64,000 nucleotides of DNA from Anaerolineae bacterium (GTDB taxonomy: Bacteria > Chloroflexota > Anaerolineae > Aggregatilineales > UBA2796): positions 110,796 through 174,795 of the forward strand of contig JAHBVJ010000019.1 of NCBI GenBank assembly GCA_019637615.1, given 5' to 3'. Made by a program: the position numbers and the translations under genes. The stretch's first letter is position 1. Every line of letters starts with the position of its first letter. Of the stretch, positions 33,175-41,611 are shown piece by piece. The notes under the pieces were generated by a model. It worked only from the letters and a program-made list of their open reading frames with translations. It did no database searches and was not told the DNA's origin.

Positions 33175-33573
33175 ATGCGGCTCGACAGCATAGACCAGTT
33201 AGATGAACTGGGTGATCCTCAATTGTGGGAAGTGGCTTCCGATACGTACAACGAGGGTGAAATCCGCCTAGAAGCACTACAACGCTGGCTGTACCCTGAT
33301 GATGACGATCCTGATGAGCTAGGTGGAAAACGGCTGCGCGAACTACGTCAATTGGCGACGGTACTGGAAGAAGACGAGATCATCGATGATGAAATTCAAA
33401 ATGATGACGAGATGGCACCGTATTTCGATACCGAAGGACGGTTGATTCTGATTCATAATGGCGTAACCTATCTGATAGATAGCGATACCGATGACGGGGC
33501 TTACGATGGCATCGATGCGAAAGACGATTTGTACTCGACGGACGACAAAACGAACGTGGATCGGGATATATGA
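33175..33573 (+). CDS. Small very acidic protein, function unknown
   Basis: This 132-aa protein has many Asp/Glu runs (YPDDDDPDELGG, LEEDEIIDDEIQNDDE, SDTDDGAYDGIDAKDD). It has no Cys, no membrane segment and no signal peptide. The middle EGRLILIHNGVTYLIDSDT looks like a short beta hairpin. ATG 33175 follows AAGGG at a suitable distance; the TTG at 33154 is less likely. A weak promoter (TTGACG 33102-33107, TATGCT 33127-33132, 19-bp spacer) lies upstream. The gene is flanked by repeat-rich sequence on both sides. No family was recognised. Confidence 0.6.
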   Translation: MRLDSIDQLDELGDPQLWEVASDTYNEGEIRLEALQRWLYPDDDDPDELGGKRLRELRQLATVLEEDEIIDDEIQNDDEMAPYFDTEGRLILIHNGVTYLIDSDTDDGAYDGIDAKDDLYSTDDKTNVDRDI

Positions 33574-33587
33574 GTTAGCAACCTGAT

Positions 33588-33780
33588 CCCGGCGATCAAT
33601 CGCCGGGCTGAAGGGAGTAGTGCCTTCCTAGCATAGAAGGCCATGCCGCTGGATGCGGAAACGTCAGGCTTAGAGAAACTAGCTCCGACAATGATGGTGT
33701 TTAAGAAATTGGTCAAGGAAACGCAGGTTTGTCGTCACGCCGCCCGACGTTAAAACGTCAGGCTTAGAGAACGAAGTCCA
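33588..33780. repeat. Field of palindromic REP-like repeats
   Basis: Palindrome cccggcgatcaatcgccggg at 33588-33607 is followed by ctgaagggagtag, matching the ends of the element at 15.1-15.7 kb with paired changes in the stem. A second family, aaacgtcaggcttagagaa, occurs at about 33659 and again at 33753, the latter inside the hairpin gcccgacgtt/aacgtcaggc. A third short hairpin, agtcc-actaaag-ggact, lies near 33775. The sequence to 33900 holds a further agtccc/ggactt pair and no gene. Confidence 0.6.
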
Positions 33781-33911
33781 CTAAAGGGACTCAAGAAGAT
33801 GTGTTGGCGTGAATGTCGTAATCCCGTCTCATTTTTTGAAACACCATAAACTTACAGTCTAGGGAACAAAGTCCCTATCGGACTTACCACAAGCAAGCTA
33901 TTCAGGCGGAA

Positions 33912-35594
33912 CTAGATCACGTTGCTTTCCTCGTAGATGCCGAACTCGGCGCGGAAGACGTCCATGATCTCTTGCAGGGTGGCGTAGGATCGAGCGGCGT
34001 CTAGGATGAACGGCATCAGGTTGGATGATTCGCGGGCGGCGTGACGGAGGGCGGCGAGCGAGGTGTTCACGCGCTCGTTGTCGCGCTCTTGGCGAAGTTT
34101 ATGCAGCCGTGCGAGCTGCCGTTGGTACCCCTGCGGATCCATTTCGAGAATCGGGATTTCCAGCTTGGCGTCGGGATCGGCGTAATCATTAACGCCGACC
34201 ATGATCTTGGCGTTGCGGTCAAGCTCGCGCTGGTAACGGAAAGCAGCATCGGCAATCTCGCCCTGAAAGTAGCCTTTCTCGATGGCGGGCAGTACGCCGC
34301 CGAGCGACTCGACCTGCTTGATGGTGCGATAGACTTCGGCTTCCATATCGTCGGTGAGTTTTTCGAGGAAATAGCTGCCGCCGAGCGGATCGATGGTGTT
34401 GGTGACGCCACTCTCATGGGCGATGATCTGCTGCGTGCGGAGGGCGATGGTAGCGGCTTTTTCACTAGGTAGCGCGAGGGCTTCATCCATGCTGTTAGTG
34501 TGCAGACTCTGCGCACCACCAAGTACGGCGGCAAGGGCTTGGATGGCTACACGCACGATATTGATCTCGGGTTGCTGCGCGGTCAGGCTGGCACCGGACG
34601 TTTGCGTATGAAAGCGCATGAGCCACGAGCGCTGATCCTTCGCGCCGAAGGTCTCGCGCATTTCGCGCGCCCAGATGCGGCGGGCGGCACGGAGCTTGGC
34701 GATCTCCTCGAAGAAATCGTTATGGACATTGAAGAAGAACGATAAGCGCGGCGCGAAGTCATCGATAGCGAGGCCGCGTTTGAGCGCCCAACGCACATAT
34801 TCGAGGCCGTCGATCAGGGTGAAGGCGAGTTCTTGCGCCGAGGTGCTGCCCGCCTCGCGGATGTGGTAGCCGCTGATGCTGATGGTGTTCCACTGCGGTA
34901 GATGATGCGTGCCAAATTCGATGGTGTCGGTGACGAGGCGCATGGACGGTTCGGGCGGGAAAATGTACTCTTTTTGTGCGATGTACTCTTTGAGAATGTC
35001 GTTTTGGAGGGTGCCACGCAGTCGATCCATCGAGACGCCCTGTTTTTCCGCCGCCGCGATGTAAAACGCCCAGATCACCGCCGCCGGACTGTTGATGGTC
35101 ATCGACGTGCTGACATCAGCTAACGGGATGTGATCAAACAGGATTTCCATGTCCAGCAGCGAGGATACCGCGACGCCGCACTTGCCAAATTCGCCCAAGG
35201 CTTCTGGCGAGTCGGTGTCGTAGCCCATCAGCGTGGCGAGATCGAAGGCCACCGACAGCCCCATGTTGCCCTGATCGAGCAGATAGCGATAACGCGCGTT
35301 GGTTTCTTCCGCCGTACCGAAGCCCGCGAATAGACGCATCGTCCACAATTTGCCGCGATGCCCCGTGGCATGGACGCCACGCGTGAACGGGTACTCGCCG
35401 GGGAAGCCCAGATCGCGCTCGTAATCGAGTTCGGCAACGTCCAGCGGCGTGTAGAGGCGTTCGACCGGCGTGCCAGAGAGCGTGGTGAAATCGGCGCGAC
35501 GTTCGGGCATCTTGGCTAGGGTGCGGTGCAGCGTGGTCTCTTCCCACTGGTCGCGGGCGATGCGCAATGCGTCGAGTTTGGCTTGGTCAAACAT
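33912..35594 (-). CDS. Acyl-CoA mutase large subunit (methylmalonyl-CoA mutase catalytic domain)
   Basis: This 560-aa protein is the substrate-binding TIM-barrel part of a B12-dependent mutase. It has YPFTRGVHATGHRGKLWTMR, LDQGNMGLSVAFDLATLMGYD, SISGYHIREAGSTSAQELAF and SLHTNSMDEALALPSEKAA. It ends before any cobalamin-binding domain (no DxHxxG), so that subunit must be encoded elsewhere, as in archaeal and many Chloroflexota mutases. Methylmalonyl-CoA is the default substrate; ethylmalonyl- or isobutyryl-CoA are alternatives. No meaB, epimerase or small subunit gene lies in the window. It is monocistronic. Confidence 0.9.
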   Translation of the reverse strand: MFDQAKLDALRIARDQWEETTLHRTLAKMPERRADFTTLSGTPVERLYTPLDVAELDYERDLGFPGEYPFTRGVHATGHRGKLWTMRLFAGFGTAEETNARYRYLLDQGNMGLSVAFDLATLMGYDTDSPEALGEFGKCGVAVSSLLDMEILFDHIPLADVSTSMTINSPAAVIWAFYIAAAEKQGVSMDRLRGTLQNDILKEYIAQKEYIFPPEPSMRLVTDTIEFGTHHLPQWNTISISGYHIREAGSTSAQELAFTLIDGLEYVRWALKRGLAIDDFAPRLSFFFNVHNDFFEEIAKLRAARRIWAREMRETFGAKDQRSWLMRFHTQTSGASLTAQQPEINIVRVAIQALAAVLGGAQSLHTNSMDEALALPSEKAATIALRTQQIIAHESGVTNTIDPLGGSYFLEKLTDDMEAEVYRTIKQVESLGGVLPAIEKGYFQGEIADAAFRYQRELDRNAKIMVGVNDYADPDAKLEIPILEMDPQGYQRQLARLHKLRQERDNERVNTSLAALRHAARESSNLMPFILDAARSYATLQEIMDVFRAEFGIYEESNVI

Positions 35595-35715
35595 GAGGGG
35601 CCTCGCGTAATTAATTATTCAACCTAACAAGCGTTAGTTAGAGTATAGCGCAAATCGGCATCAGGAAATGGGGCGCTGGCTTATCTAGCACCCCGATAGG
35701 TGAACTAATGGCAGA

Positions 35716-36660
35716 TCAACGCGAGGTATAGCATGACCAATTGTAGGCGGCTTGCGGTTTGCGCTGATCTTTGATGGCAACGGCAGCTGGATCGTTGTAG
35801 GTGCGCTTGCAGATCGTGTCAAAATCGGCTTTGGAGAGGACTTGCACTGTCGCGTTGGTTTTAGGATCGGTACAGGCCCAGTCAGAGTCATTGTTGATCA
35901 GCTTGACACCCCAACCGCGCTCGTTGCAATACCATTCGACCTGAAATTCGCCAAGTCTCGTGAGCTGCGGGATGGCGGTCGGAATTGGCGTCGGGAAGGG
36001 GGTGCGGGTGGCGGTTACGACGACATCGACGTAACATGACCAATTATAAGCAGGCTGTGGCTTGTTTTGATCGCGCAGGGCATAGGCGCGCGGATTGCCA
36101 TAGGTGCGGCGGCAGATGTCATTGAATTCGTTCTGCCCCAAGACAAAGGAGACTTGATTGGTGCTTGAATTGATACAAGCCCAATCCGCTTGATTGTTGA
36201 TTACGCGGACGCCCAACCCGCGCTCATTGCAATACCATTCGACCTGAAATTCGCCCAAACGGGATGGCTCGGTTACTGGCGAGGGGAGCGGCGTCGGCGT
36301 GGGTGGACTCAAGACATAGCATGACCAATCAAGCGCGGGGACGGCACTGGTACGGTCGCGCACGGCATAGGCGGATGGATTTTTGAAAAAGCCCTGACAA
36401 GCGGCGTTGAAGTCTAGCTGCGTGAGGACGAACACGAGCGAACCGCTCGGCGCTGTGCAACCCCAACTTTGACCGTTATTGACGATCCACGCGCTATAGC
36501 CGCGCTGCAAACAGAACCAGTCTACGCGGAGATCACCGAGCCGCGTTTGCTGGCTTTGCGCGGCGGTGGGCAGGTTATACCCGAATGTAGTGACACTGAG
36601 GATGGTAATGAGCGAGATGATGAACCATCGAGCACGATGAGGGTTCGACTTAGTAGGCAT
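35716..36660 (-). CDS. Secreted protein with three Cys-containing repeats
   Basis: This 314-aa protein has a signal peptide (ARWFIISLITILSVTTFGYNLPTAAQSQ) and three tandem repeats of about 85 residues. Each begins RLGEFQVEWYCNERGxGVxxINNxxDWAC and ends NPxAxAxxDxxxPxxAYNWSCY. Each repeat has four Cys at equivalent positions (WYC, WAC, IC or CQ, SCY), suggesting two disulfides per module. Linkers are Pro-Thr rich (SPPTPTPLPSPV). No catalytic motif is seen. The repeat resembles uncharacterised Chloroflexota extracellular modules. It lies alone upstream of the mutase gene and downstream of the histidine kinase gene on the same strand. Confidence 0.75.
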   Translation of the reverse strand: MPTKSNPHRARWFIISLITILSVTTFGYNLPTAAQSQQTRLGDLRVDWFCLQRGYSAWIVNNGQSWGCTAPSGSLVFVLTQLDFNAACQGFFKNPSAYAVRDRTSAVPALDWSCYVLSPPTPTPLPSPVTEPSRLGEFQVEWYCNERGLGVRVINNQADWACINSSTNQVSFVLGQNEFNDICRRTYGNPRAYALRDQNKPQPAYNWSCYVDVVVTATRTPFPTPIPTAIPQLTRLGEFQVEWYCNERGWGVKLINNDSDWACTDPKTNATVQVLSKADFDTICKRTYNDPAAVAIKDQRKPQAAYNWSCYTSR

Positions 36661-36743
36661 AGTTCCTCCTATCGCATTAAATGAGGCATGAATCGCGCAG
36701 CTTGATTATCGGTCGATTCAGATAAATATGGACTTAATAATGA

Positions 36744-38156
36744 TCAGGAAGACTGATGGCTGAATCGTGGACGTAGTTGTAAAGTGGCCTGCGTGCCCTG
36801 ACCGGGGATACCCTGACTCTTTAAAATGAGCTGACCGCCATATTGAGCCGCCATCGCGCTCACAATCGCCAACCCTAAGCCCGCCCCGATGATCGCCCGT
36901 TGATGGGCACGATCCACGCGGAAGAAGCGCTCCGTCACGCGATCAAGGTCAGCGGGAGGGATGCCTTCGCCGTCATCGCACACCGAGATCGTCAGCGTTT
37001 TGTCTTGCCATGCTGCCGCGAGGGTGATGTGACCTGCTTCGGGCGTGTATTTCACGGCATTATCGAGCAGGTTGCCTACCATCATATCGAGTTCGTTGGC
37101 GTGGATAAAAACGTCGGGCAAATCAACAGGGATGTCGTACGTAAGCTGCTGCTGTTTGGCGGCGGCGCGGGGGCGAATCCGGCGGATGCAATTGGTGAGT
37201 TCGTTGGCGACTTCTATCGGCTCGGTGGGGGGCGCAATTTCGTGTCCTTCGATGCGCGAGAGTTGCAGAAGATCTCCGACTAATTGCGCGAGGCGGGAAG
37301 TTTCTTCGTTGATGTCCCGCAAATATTGGTGCGCACGGGAGGGATCAATCGATGGGTTCAGGAGCGATTCCGCTCGCAATTTGATCGAAGCTAAGGGTGA
37401 TCGCAGTTCGTGCGCGGCATTGGCTACGAAATCGCGATGACGGATCACGAGGGTTTCGACTTCTTGCGCCATGTGGTTGAACGAGTCACTTAATTGCACG
37501 AGTTCGCTGCTGGCATTTTTTACTTCTGAACGGACGTTGAGATTACCTTTTGCCATGTGAAGCGCTGCCCGCTGCACATTGATCAGGGGATGAATGATGC
37601 GGCTGGCTAACCCCCACCCGAAGCCACAGGCGATTAGCAGCGTAACACCCGATGCGGCGATCAATTCGATCCATTGCACGCGAATTTTGTTGTCCACTGG
37701 CACGGTTGAGGTATCGCCCCAGAGTACAGCGCGTACGTCCTTGCCTTCATGGAAGATCGGCACCGCGATGAACAGGCGTTGATCGCGGATGACGTGGAAA
37801 ACCTGCCCTTGAAAGGCGTCCAAAATTTCGGGAGCGTTATCGATTTCCGGCGTCATGCTGTGGGTGGTTGCCAGCAGATCGCCGTACTTGTTGAACAGAC
37901 TGATCTCCATCCCGACTTGCGTGGCACTGTTCACCAGACGGCTTGGCAGGGTAGGCGAGTTGAAACCGGAGTCGTCACCATCGCCAAGACCGGGGAGACT
38001 GCTAGAGATCGCTAGCACCGATAGTTCTTTTTCATGGACAAAGGCTTCGAGCGTGGTCGCTTGCAGTTGTAGACCCGCGATCAGCAGCAGCGCGCCCAGT
38101 CCTAACCCCAAGACGGCGGCAATCGTCGCAGTGAGCTGCACACGCAATGATTTCAC
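36744..38156 (-). CDS. HAMP sensor histidine kinase
   Basis: This 470-aa protein has TM1 (IAAVLGLGLGALLLIAGLQ), an extracellular sensor of about 130 residues, TM2 (IELIAASGVTLLIACGFGWGL) and a HAMP domain. HisKA follows with the phospho-His in FVANAAHELRSPLASIK, then an HATPase_c domain (NLLDNAVKYTPEAGH, DDGEGIPPADL, GAGLGLAIVSAMA). It overlaps the upstream response regulator gene by 4 bases, so they are translated together. The sensor domain is not recognised. Confidence 0.93.
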   Translation of the reverse strand: MKSLRVQLTATIAAVLGLGLGALLLIAGLQLQATTLEAFVHEKELSVLAISSSLPGLGDGDDSGFNSPTLPSRLVNSATQVGMEISLFNKYGDLLATTHSMTPEIDNAPEILDAFQGQVFHVIRDQRLFIAVPIFHEGKDVRAVLWGDTSTVPVDNKIRVQWIELIAASGVTLLIACGFGWGLASRIIHPLINVQRAALHMAKGNLNVRSEVKNASSELVQLSDSFNHMAQEVETLVIRHRDFVANAAHELRSPLASIKLRAESLLNPSIDPSRAHQYLRDINEETSRLAQLVGDLLQLSRIEGHEIAPPTEPIEVANELTNCIRRIRPRAAAKQQQLTYDIPVDLPDVFIHANELDMMVGNLLDNAVKYTPEAGHITLAAAWQDKTLTISVCDDGEGIPPADLDRVTERFFRVDRAHQRAIIGAGLGLAIVSAMAAQYGGQLILKSQGIPGQGTQATLQLRPRFSHQSS

Positions 38157-38854
38157 GTTTGGACTTCCTCGTTGGTGGCAAACCGATAGCCTGTGCCGCG
38201 CACAGTCTGAATGTAGATGGGTTTGGATGCATCTAATTCAACTTTTTGCCGCAACCAGCGTACATGTACATCCAGCGTGCGGGTATCCCCTAACCAGTCC
38301 GTGCCCCAGATTTCGTTGAAAAGCGTTTCCCGCGAGACGACTTTGCCGTTATTTTGCATGAGCAGCAACAGCAGATCGTATTCCTTCTGACGCAGTACGA
38401 GTTCGGCACCGCCCTTGTAGACCCGATGGGCGGCGTTGTCGATGCGAACATCACCGATGCGGAATTCGGTATCTACCTCGCCGTTGCGATCCCAATGGAC
38501 ACGGCGGAGCATGGCACGCAGCCGCGCGACGAGTTCTTGAAAGGAAAATGGTTTGGTCAGGTAATCGTCCGCCCCCAATTCCAAGCCGCGCACGCGATCC
38601 ACCTGATTGCCGAGCGCGGTTAACATGATGATGGGCACTTGCGAGAAGCGTCGGATTTCCTGACAGACCTGCCAGCCATCGATCCCCGGCAGCATGATGT
38701 CTAAGAGGATGGCATCAGGTTTTTCCACCATCGCCAACCCCAAGCCAATGCGTCCGTCGCTGGCTATTACCACGTGGAAGCCTAATTGCTCTAATTCGTA
38801 GCTGATCGGTTCGGTGAGTTTTGCGTCGTCGTCGATTAACAATACGGTCGTCAT
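38153..38854 (-). CDS. OmpR/PhoB-family response regulator
   Basis: This 233-aa protein has a receiver domain (VLLIDDDAKL with the acidic pocket, AILLDIMLPGIDGW with the phospho-Asp, MLTALG, DDYLTKPF with the Lys). Its winged-helix DNA-binding domain contains VLRQKEYDLLLLLMQNNGKVVSRE and TLDVHVRWLRQKVE. The start ATG 38854 is set by the receiver fold; the longer frame to 38947 runs through the probable operator. It pairs with the overlapping histidine kinase. An 11-bp-period direct repeat lies 70 bases upstream. Confidence 0.95.
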   Translation of the reverse strand: MTTVLLIDDDAKLTEPISYELEQLGFHVVIASDGRIGLGLAMVEKPDAILLDIMLPGIDGWQVCQEIRRFSQVPIIMLTALGNQVDRVRGLELGADDYLTKPFSFQELVARLRAMLRRVHWDRNGEVDTEFRIGDVRIDNAAHRVYKGGAELVLRQKEYDLLLLLMQNNGKVVSRETLFNEIWGTDWLGDTRTLDVHVRWLRQKVELDASKPIYIQTVRGTGYRFATNEEVQT

Positions 38855-38891
38855 CGGTGCGTGTATCGTCCTGCTAGGATAGTTCATCCAC

Positions 38892-38941
38892 ATTGTACGA
38901 TCCCGATCATAAAGCTGGACATGATTTAAGACACATTTAAG
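38892..38941. promoter_or_regulatory. PhoB-box-like direct repeat and promoter of the two-component operon
   Basis: ATTTAAG at 38924-38930 and again at 38935-38941, separated by 4 bases (11-bp period), is the layout bound by OmpR/PhoB regulators. On the minus strand a TACAAT -10 lies at 38897-38892 with no good -35, as expected for an activator-dependent promoter. The site lies between the regulator gene and the divergent cluster at 39.0 kb and could serve both. Confidence 0.5.
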
Positions 38942-39052
38942 GTGCATCGTTGATCAGTTAACACAGACAACTATTCTCTCCGCTATCCTTGCAATCAGTT
39001 CTGGAATGACTGCGCTTTGTTGTAATGGAACCCACTGTGGAGAGACTAGATC

Positions 39053-39535
39053 ATGACCAACCGAGCCTCCAATAAGCTCACAACGACTCGAAAAATGACC
39101 GTGCGCATGGCGCTGGCCTCCGGGGCCACCATCGCCACGTTGATGGGCGTGCAAACGCTCGGCACACGCGACCTCAGTTCGCTGATCCCGACCGCCACGA
39201 CCGCACCCGCTGATCTCGATGATCTGGCGACGGCTACTACGCAGACGGATAGTACGGCGAATCTGGTGCCGACGGCGACGAACGGTGTCCCGACCGTCGC
39301 GATGACGCCGCTGGCACCCGCCGCCCCCAAGCTTGTGATCATTCGCAATGCTGGCGCTGCACCCGTCATCACGGTGGCTGGTCAACCGACTGCAGCAGCG
39401 ACCAAGCCGAGCACAAGCACCGTGATCAAGCCACCTAACGCCGTGGTGGTGGAAGCGCCCTCGTCGTCGGGTTCAGCCGCCGCTGCCCAGCCTGCGCCCT
39501 CACAGCCCATGCCGAGCACGCGCTCAAGCCGTTAA
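39053..39535 (+). CDS. Ala/Thr/Pro-rich secreted or membrane-anchored protein
   Basis: This 160-aa protein has a basic N-terminus and one hydrophobic stretch (MALASGATIATLMGVQTL) that may act as signal or anchor. About 110 residues of low-complexity A/T/P/S/V sequence follow. The only ordered-looking part is APKLVIIRNAGAAPVITVAG. No Cys is present. It is first in a plus-strand cluster with a SH3-like protein and a ferric-reductase-like membrane protein, divergent from the two-component system. Function unknown; a cell-wall spacer or linker is possible. Confidence 0.6.
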   Translation: MTNRASNKLTTTRKMTVRMALASGATIATLMGVQTLGTRDLSSLIPTATTAPADLDDLATATTQTDSTANLVPTATNGVPTVAMTPLAPAAPKLVIIRNAGAAPVITVAGQPTAAATKPSTSTVIKPPNAVVVEAPSSSGSAAAAQPAPSQPMPSTRSSR

Positions 39536-39636
39536 TTCAGATTTAGCCTTGAAGCAACTTCTCACTTGAACGCGTTGAGAGACATGGTGATGACCATGCT
39601 CACAACGAAGACTTCACCCTGCTAAGGAGACGACCG

Positions 39637-40761
39637 ATGTTAAGAAAACTATTCATGCTGTCTTCGTGCCTGTTGTTAAGCGCGGTACTGGTACTGCCGA
39701 GGACAAACGCCCGCGCCCAAGATAACGCCGTCATCACGCTAGACGACCAGACGCCGTCGGTGGATGTGGTGATCACGCCCGCCAATGGAGCACCGGGCGT
39801 TGTGTATGCCGAACTGGACAGCGCTCAACTGCATCTGCTAGACAGTACTGGTGTGGAAGTGCTGAATTTGATCGACAAACGGATCAATGCGATTGGGATA
39901 CAGGTCGCGCAAGGTGCTGCGCCGCATACACTGCGCCTCGAACGTTTACCCGGCGTAAGTGTGGCACGCGTCCTGCTGACCCCACAAGCAAATTTGCCCG
40001 AAATTACCGCCGCTTCTGCGAGCCAACCCGTGAATGTGTTTGATGCGCCCGTGAGCGCTACGGTTGAACTTGCGCCCGCCACTTCGCTGCCAGTGACGGT
40101 GGACGACCAGAACAATATGATCACGGTGCAGTTTACGGATCATCAAGTGACCGCGCAACTCATCGACGCCAAGGGAACGGTGCTGATGACGGGCAATGGC
40201 GGCAGCGGCATCAGCGGGCTGACAGTGCGGCTGGAAGCGGGCATGTATGGCTTGAATATGTCCAACCGCGACCTGAGCACAAAATCGTCGGTACTGGTGT
40301 CGCTTTCGACTGCGCCCGCCTTGACGATGGGCACGGCATTGGCGGCAAACCCCACCGGAACGCCAGCACCAGAAGCGCAACCTGCGACGGCGGGAACGTG
40401 TACGGCGACGGTCACAGCAGCGTCGGCAAATGTACGCAGCGGGCCGGGGACGGCGTACAGCGTGCTTGGATATGCGGCACGTAACAGCGTGCTACCCGTG
40501 GGCGGCGTGAATCGCGAGGGTGGTTGGCTGCTCGTGCAAGCGGATGTCGGCTCTGGTTGGATTTCGATTACGACGGCAACGCTGGCTGGTAGCTGCAACG
40601 CGCTGACGACCTACGATATTCCGGTGCGCAACACGCAACCACCCGTCATTGCCCGTCAGCCGCCACCCACTGGTGGCACAGGCAGCGGCGCGCCAGTGGG
40701 TGGCGGCGAGCACGAGGAGCATGGCGAACAAGGTGAGCATGACGGCGGCGGTGACGATTAA
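39637..40761 (+). CDS. Secreted protein with SH3-like domain and acidic His-rich tail
   Basis: This 374-aa protein has a signal peptide (LFMLSSCLLLSAVLVLPRTNARA). A beta-rich region follows at 25-240 with two similar segments, and a bacterial SH3 domain lies at about 245-315 (ATVTAASANVRSGPGTAYSV, GGWLLVQADVGSGWIS). The tail is Pro/Gly rich and ends in EHEEHGEQGEHDGGGDD, a possible metal-binding sequence. A Shine-Dalgarno AAGGAGA precedes ATG 39637. It probably sits outside the membrane beside the haem membrane protein encoded next. A 13-bp hairpin follows. Confidence 0.75.
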   Translation: MLRKLFMLSSCLLLSAVLVLPRTNARAQDNAVITLDDQTPSVDVVITPANGAPGVVYAELDSAQLHLLDSTGVEVLNLIDKRINAIGIQVAQGAAPHTLRLERLPGVSVARVLLTPQANLPEITAASASQPVNVFDAPVSATVELAPATSLPVTVDDQNNMITVQFTDHQVTAQLIDAKGTVLMTGNGGSGISGLTVRLEAGMYGLNMSNRDLSTKSSVLVSLSTAPALTMGTALAANPTGTPAPEAQPATAGTCTATVTAASANVRSGPGTAYSVLGYAARNSVLPVGGVNREGGWLLVQADVGSGWISITTATLAGSCNALTTYDIPVRNTQPPVIARQPPPTGGTGSGAPVGGGEHEEHGEQGEHDGGGDD

Positions 40762-40815
40762 GCTCAGCATCGACAAACTGGTTCACTGCCTCTGAAGAAA
40801 ATCACACGCAGCCAC

Positions 40816-40853
40816 GTATGGTTAGGGAAGTCAATAAGGCTCCCTAACCATAC
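40816..40853 (+). terminator. Long perfect hairpin between the SH3 and ferric-reductase-like genes
   Basis: A 13-bp perfect stem gtatggttaggga/tccctaaccatac with a 12-nt loop and no U-run. It may terminate partially or protect the upstream mRNA. Confidence 0.5.
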
Positions 40854-40876
40854 AAACAGCATCAAAGGAATATGCA

Positions 40877-41599
40877 ATGCGCACTCAAACCCCGGATCAG
40901 CCCATCCGCAGCCGTGCTAGTACAGCCACGCACAGTCAGCCGGAAACTGCTACCCCTTCTCACCTCGTAGATTGGATCGTATTTTTCATCGTGCTGGGCG
41001 TATCGGTTGTCACACTGGCGGCGCTATGGCCCTCACTCAGCGTTGGATCGGTACTGGCGCAAGATAGCAAGATAAGCTGGTATTTCGTGCGGGCGGCTGG
41101 GTTGACGGCTTACGCGCTGTTGGGCGCATCCACGGTATGGGGATTGTTCCTGACGAGCCGGATCATCGCAGATTGGTCGCCGGGGCCGATGAGCATGTTG
41201 TTTCATGCCAGCGCGTCGTGGTTGGCGGTGGTGCTCTCGATTGCGCACGCCGCGCTGCTCCTGCTGGATAAATACTATCAGTACAAGATCACCGATTTGA
41301 TAGTGCCATTCGTGGGGCCGTATCGCCCGCTGGCAGTCGGGATCGGCGTGATCGCGGCGTGGTTAACCATCGCGATCACGATCAGCTTCAGCCTGCGCAA
41401 GGTGATCGGACAAAAGGCGTGGCGCTGGCTGCACTATGCCAGCTACGTGACCTTCGCCTTGGTGACGGCACACGGCATATTGGCGGGCACTGATTCCGAG
41501 AATCTTGGGACGCGGATTATGTACGTCAGCATGTCAGTGGCGGTGCTGGCGCTGCTGCTGCGACGTGCCACCAGCGGACGCGGTCAACGCAGAAACTGA
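40877..41599 (+). CDS. Ferric-reductase-like transmembrane haem protein
   Basis: This 240-aa protein has an Asp/Thr-rich cytoplasmic N-terminus and six predicted membrane helices. The ferric reductase-like pattern includes FVRAAGLTAYALLGASTVWGLFLTSR, the His of MSMLFHASASWLAVVLSIAHAALLLL (two His a helix apart) and WRWLHYASYVTFALVTAHGILAG (a second His pair). These His pairs would hold two haem b. No FAD/NAD domain is attached, so it moves electrons for a separate partner. The context (secreted SH3 protein, two-component system) suggests transmembrane electron transfer to an envelope acceptor. Confidence 0.85.
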   Translation: MRTQTPDQPIRSRASTATHSQPETATPSHLVDWIVFFIVLGVSVVTLAALWPSLSVGSVLAQDSKISWYFVRAAGLTAYALLGASTVWGLFLTSRIIADWSPGPMSMLFHASASWLAVVLSIAHAALLLLDKYYQYKITDLIVPFVGPYRPLAVGIGVIAAWLTIAITISFSLRKVIGQKAWRWLHYASYVTFALVTAHGILAGTDSENLGTRIMYVSMSVAVLALLLRRATSGRGQRRN

Positions 41600-41611
41600 T
41601 TACATATTCCT

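Noticed and set aside
33588..33780. CRISPR array
   Set aside because: The repeats are short palindromes of different families at irregular spacing, with no uniform spacers or cas genes.
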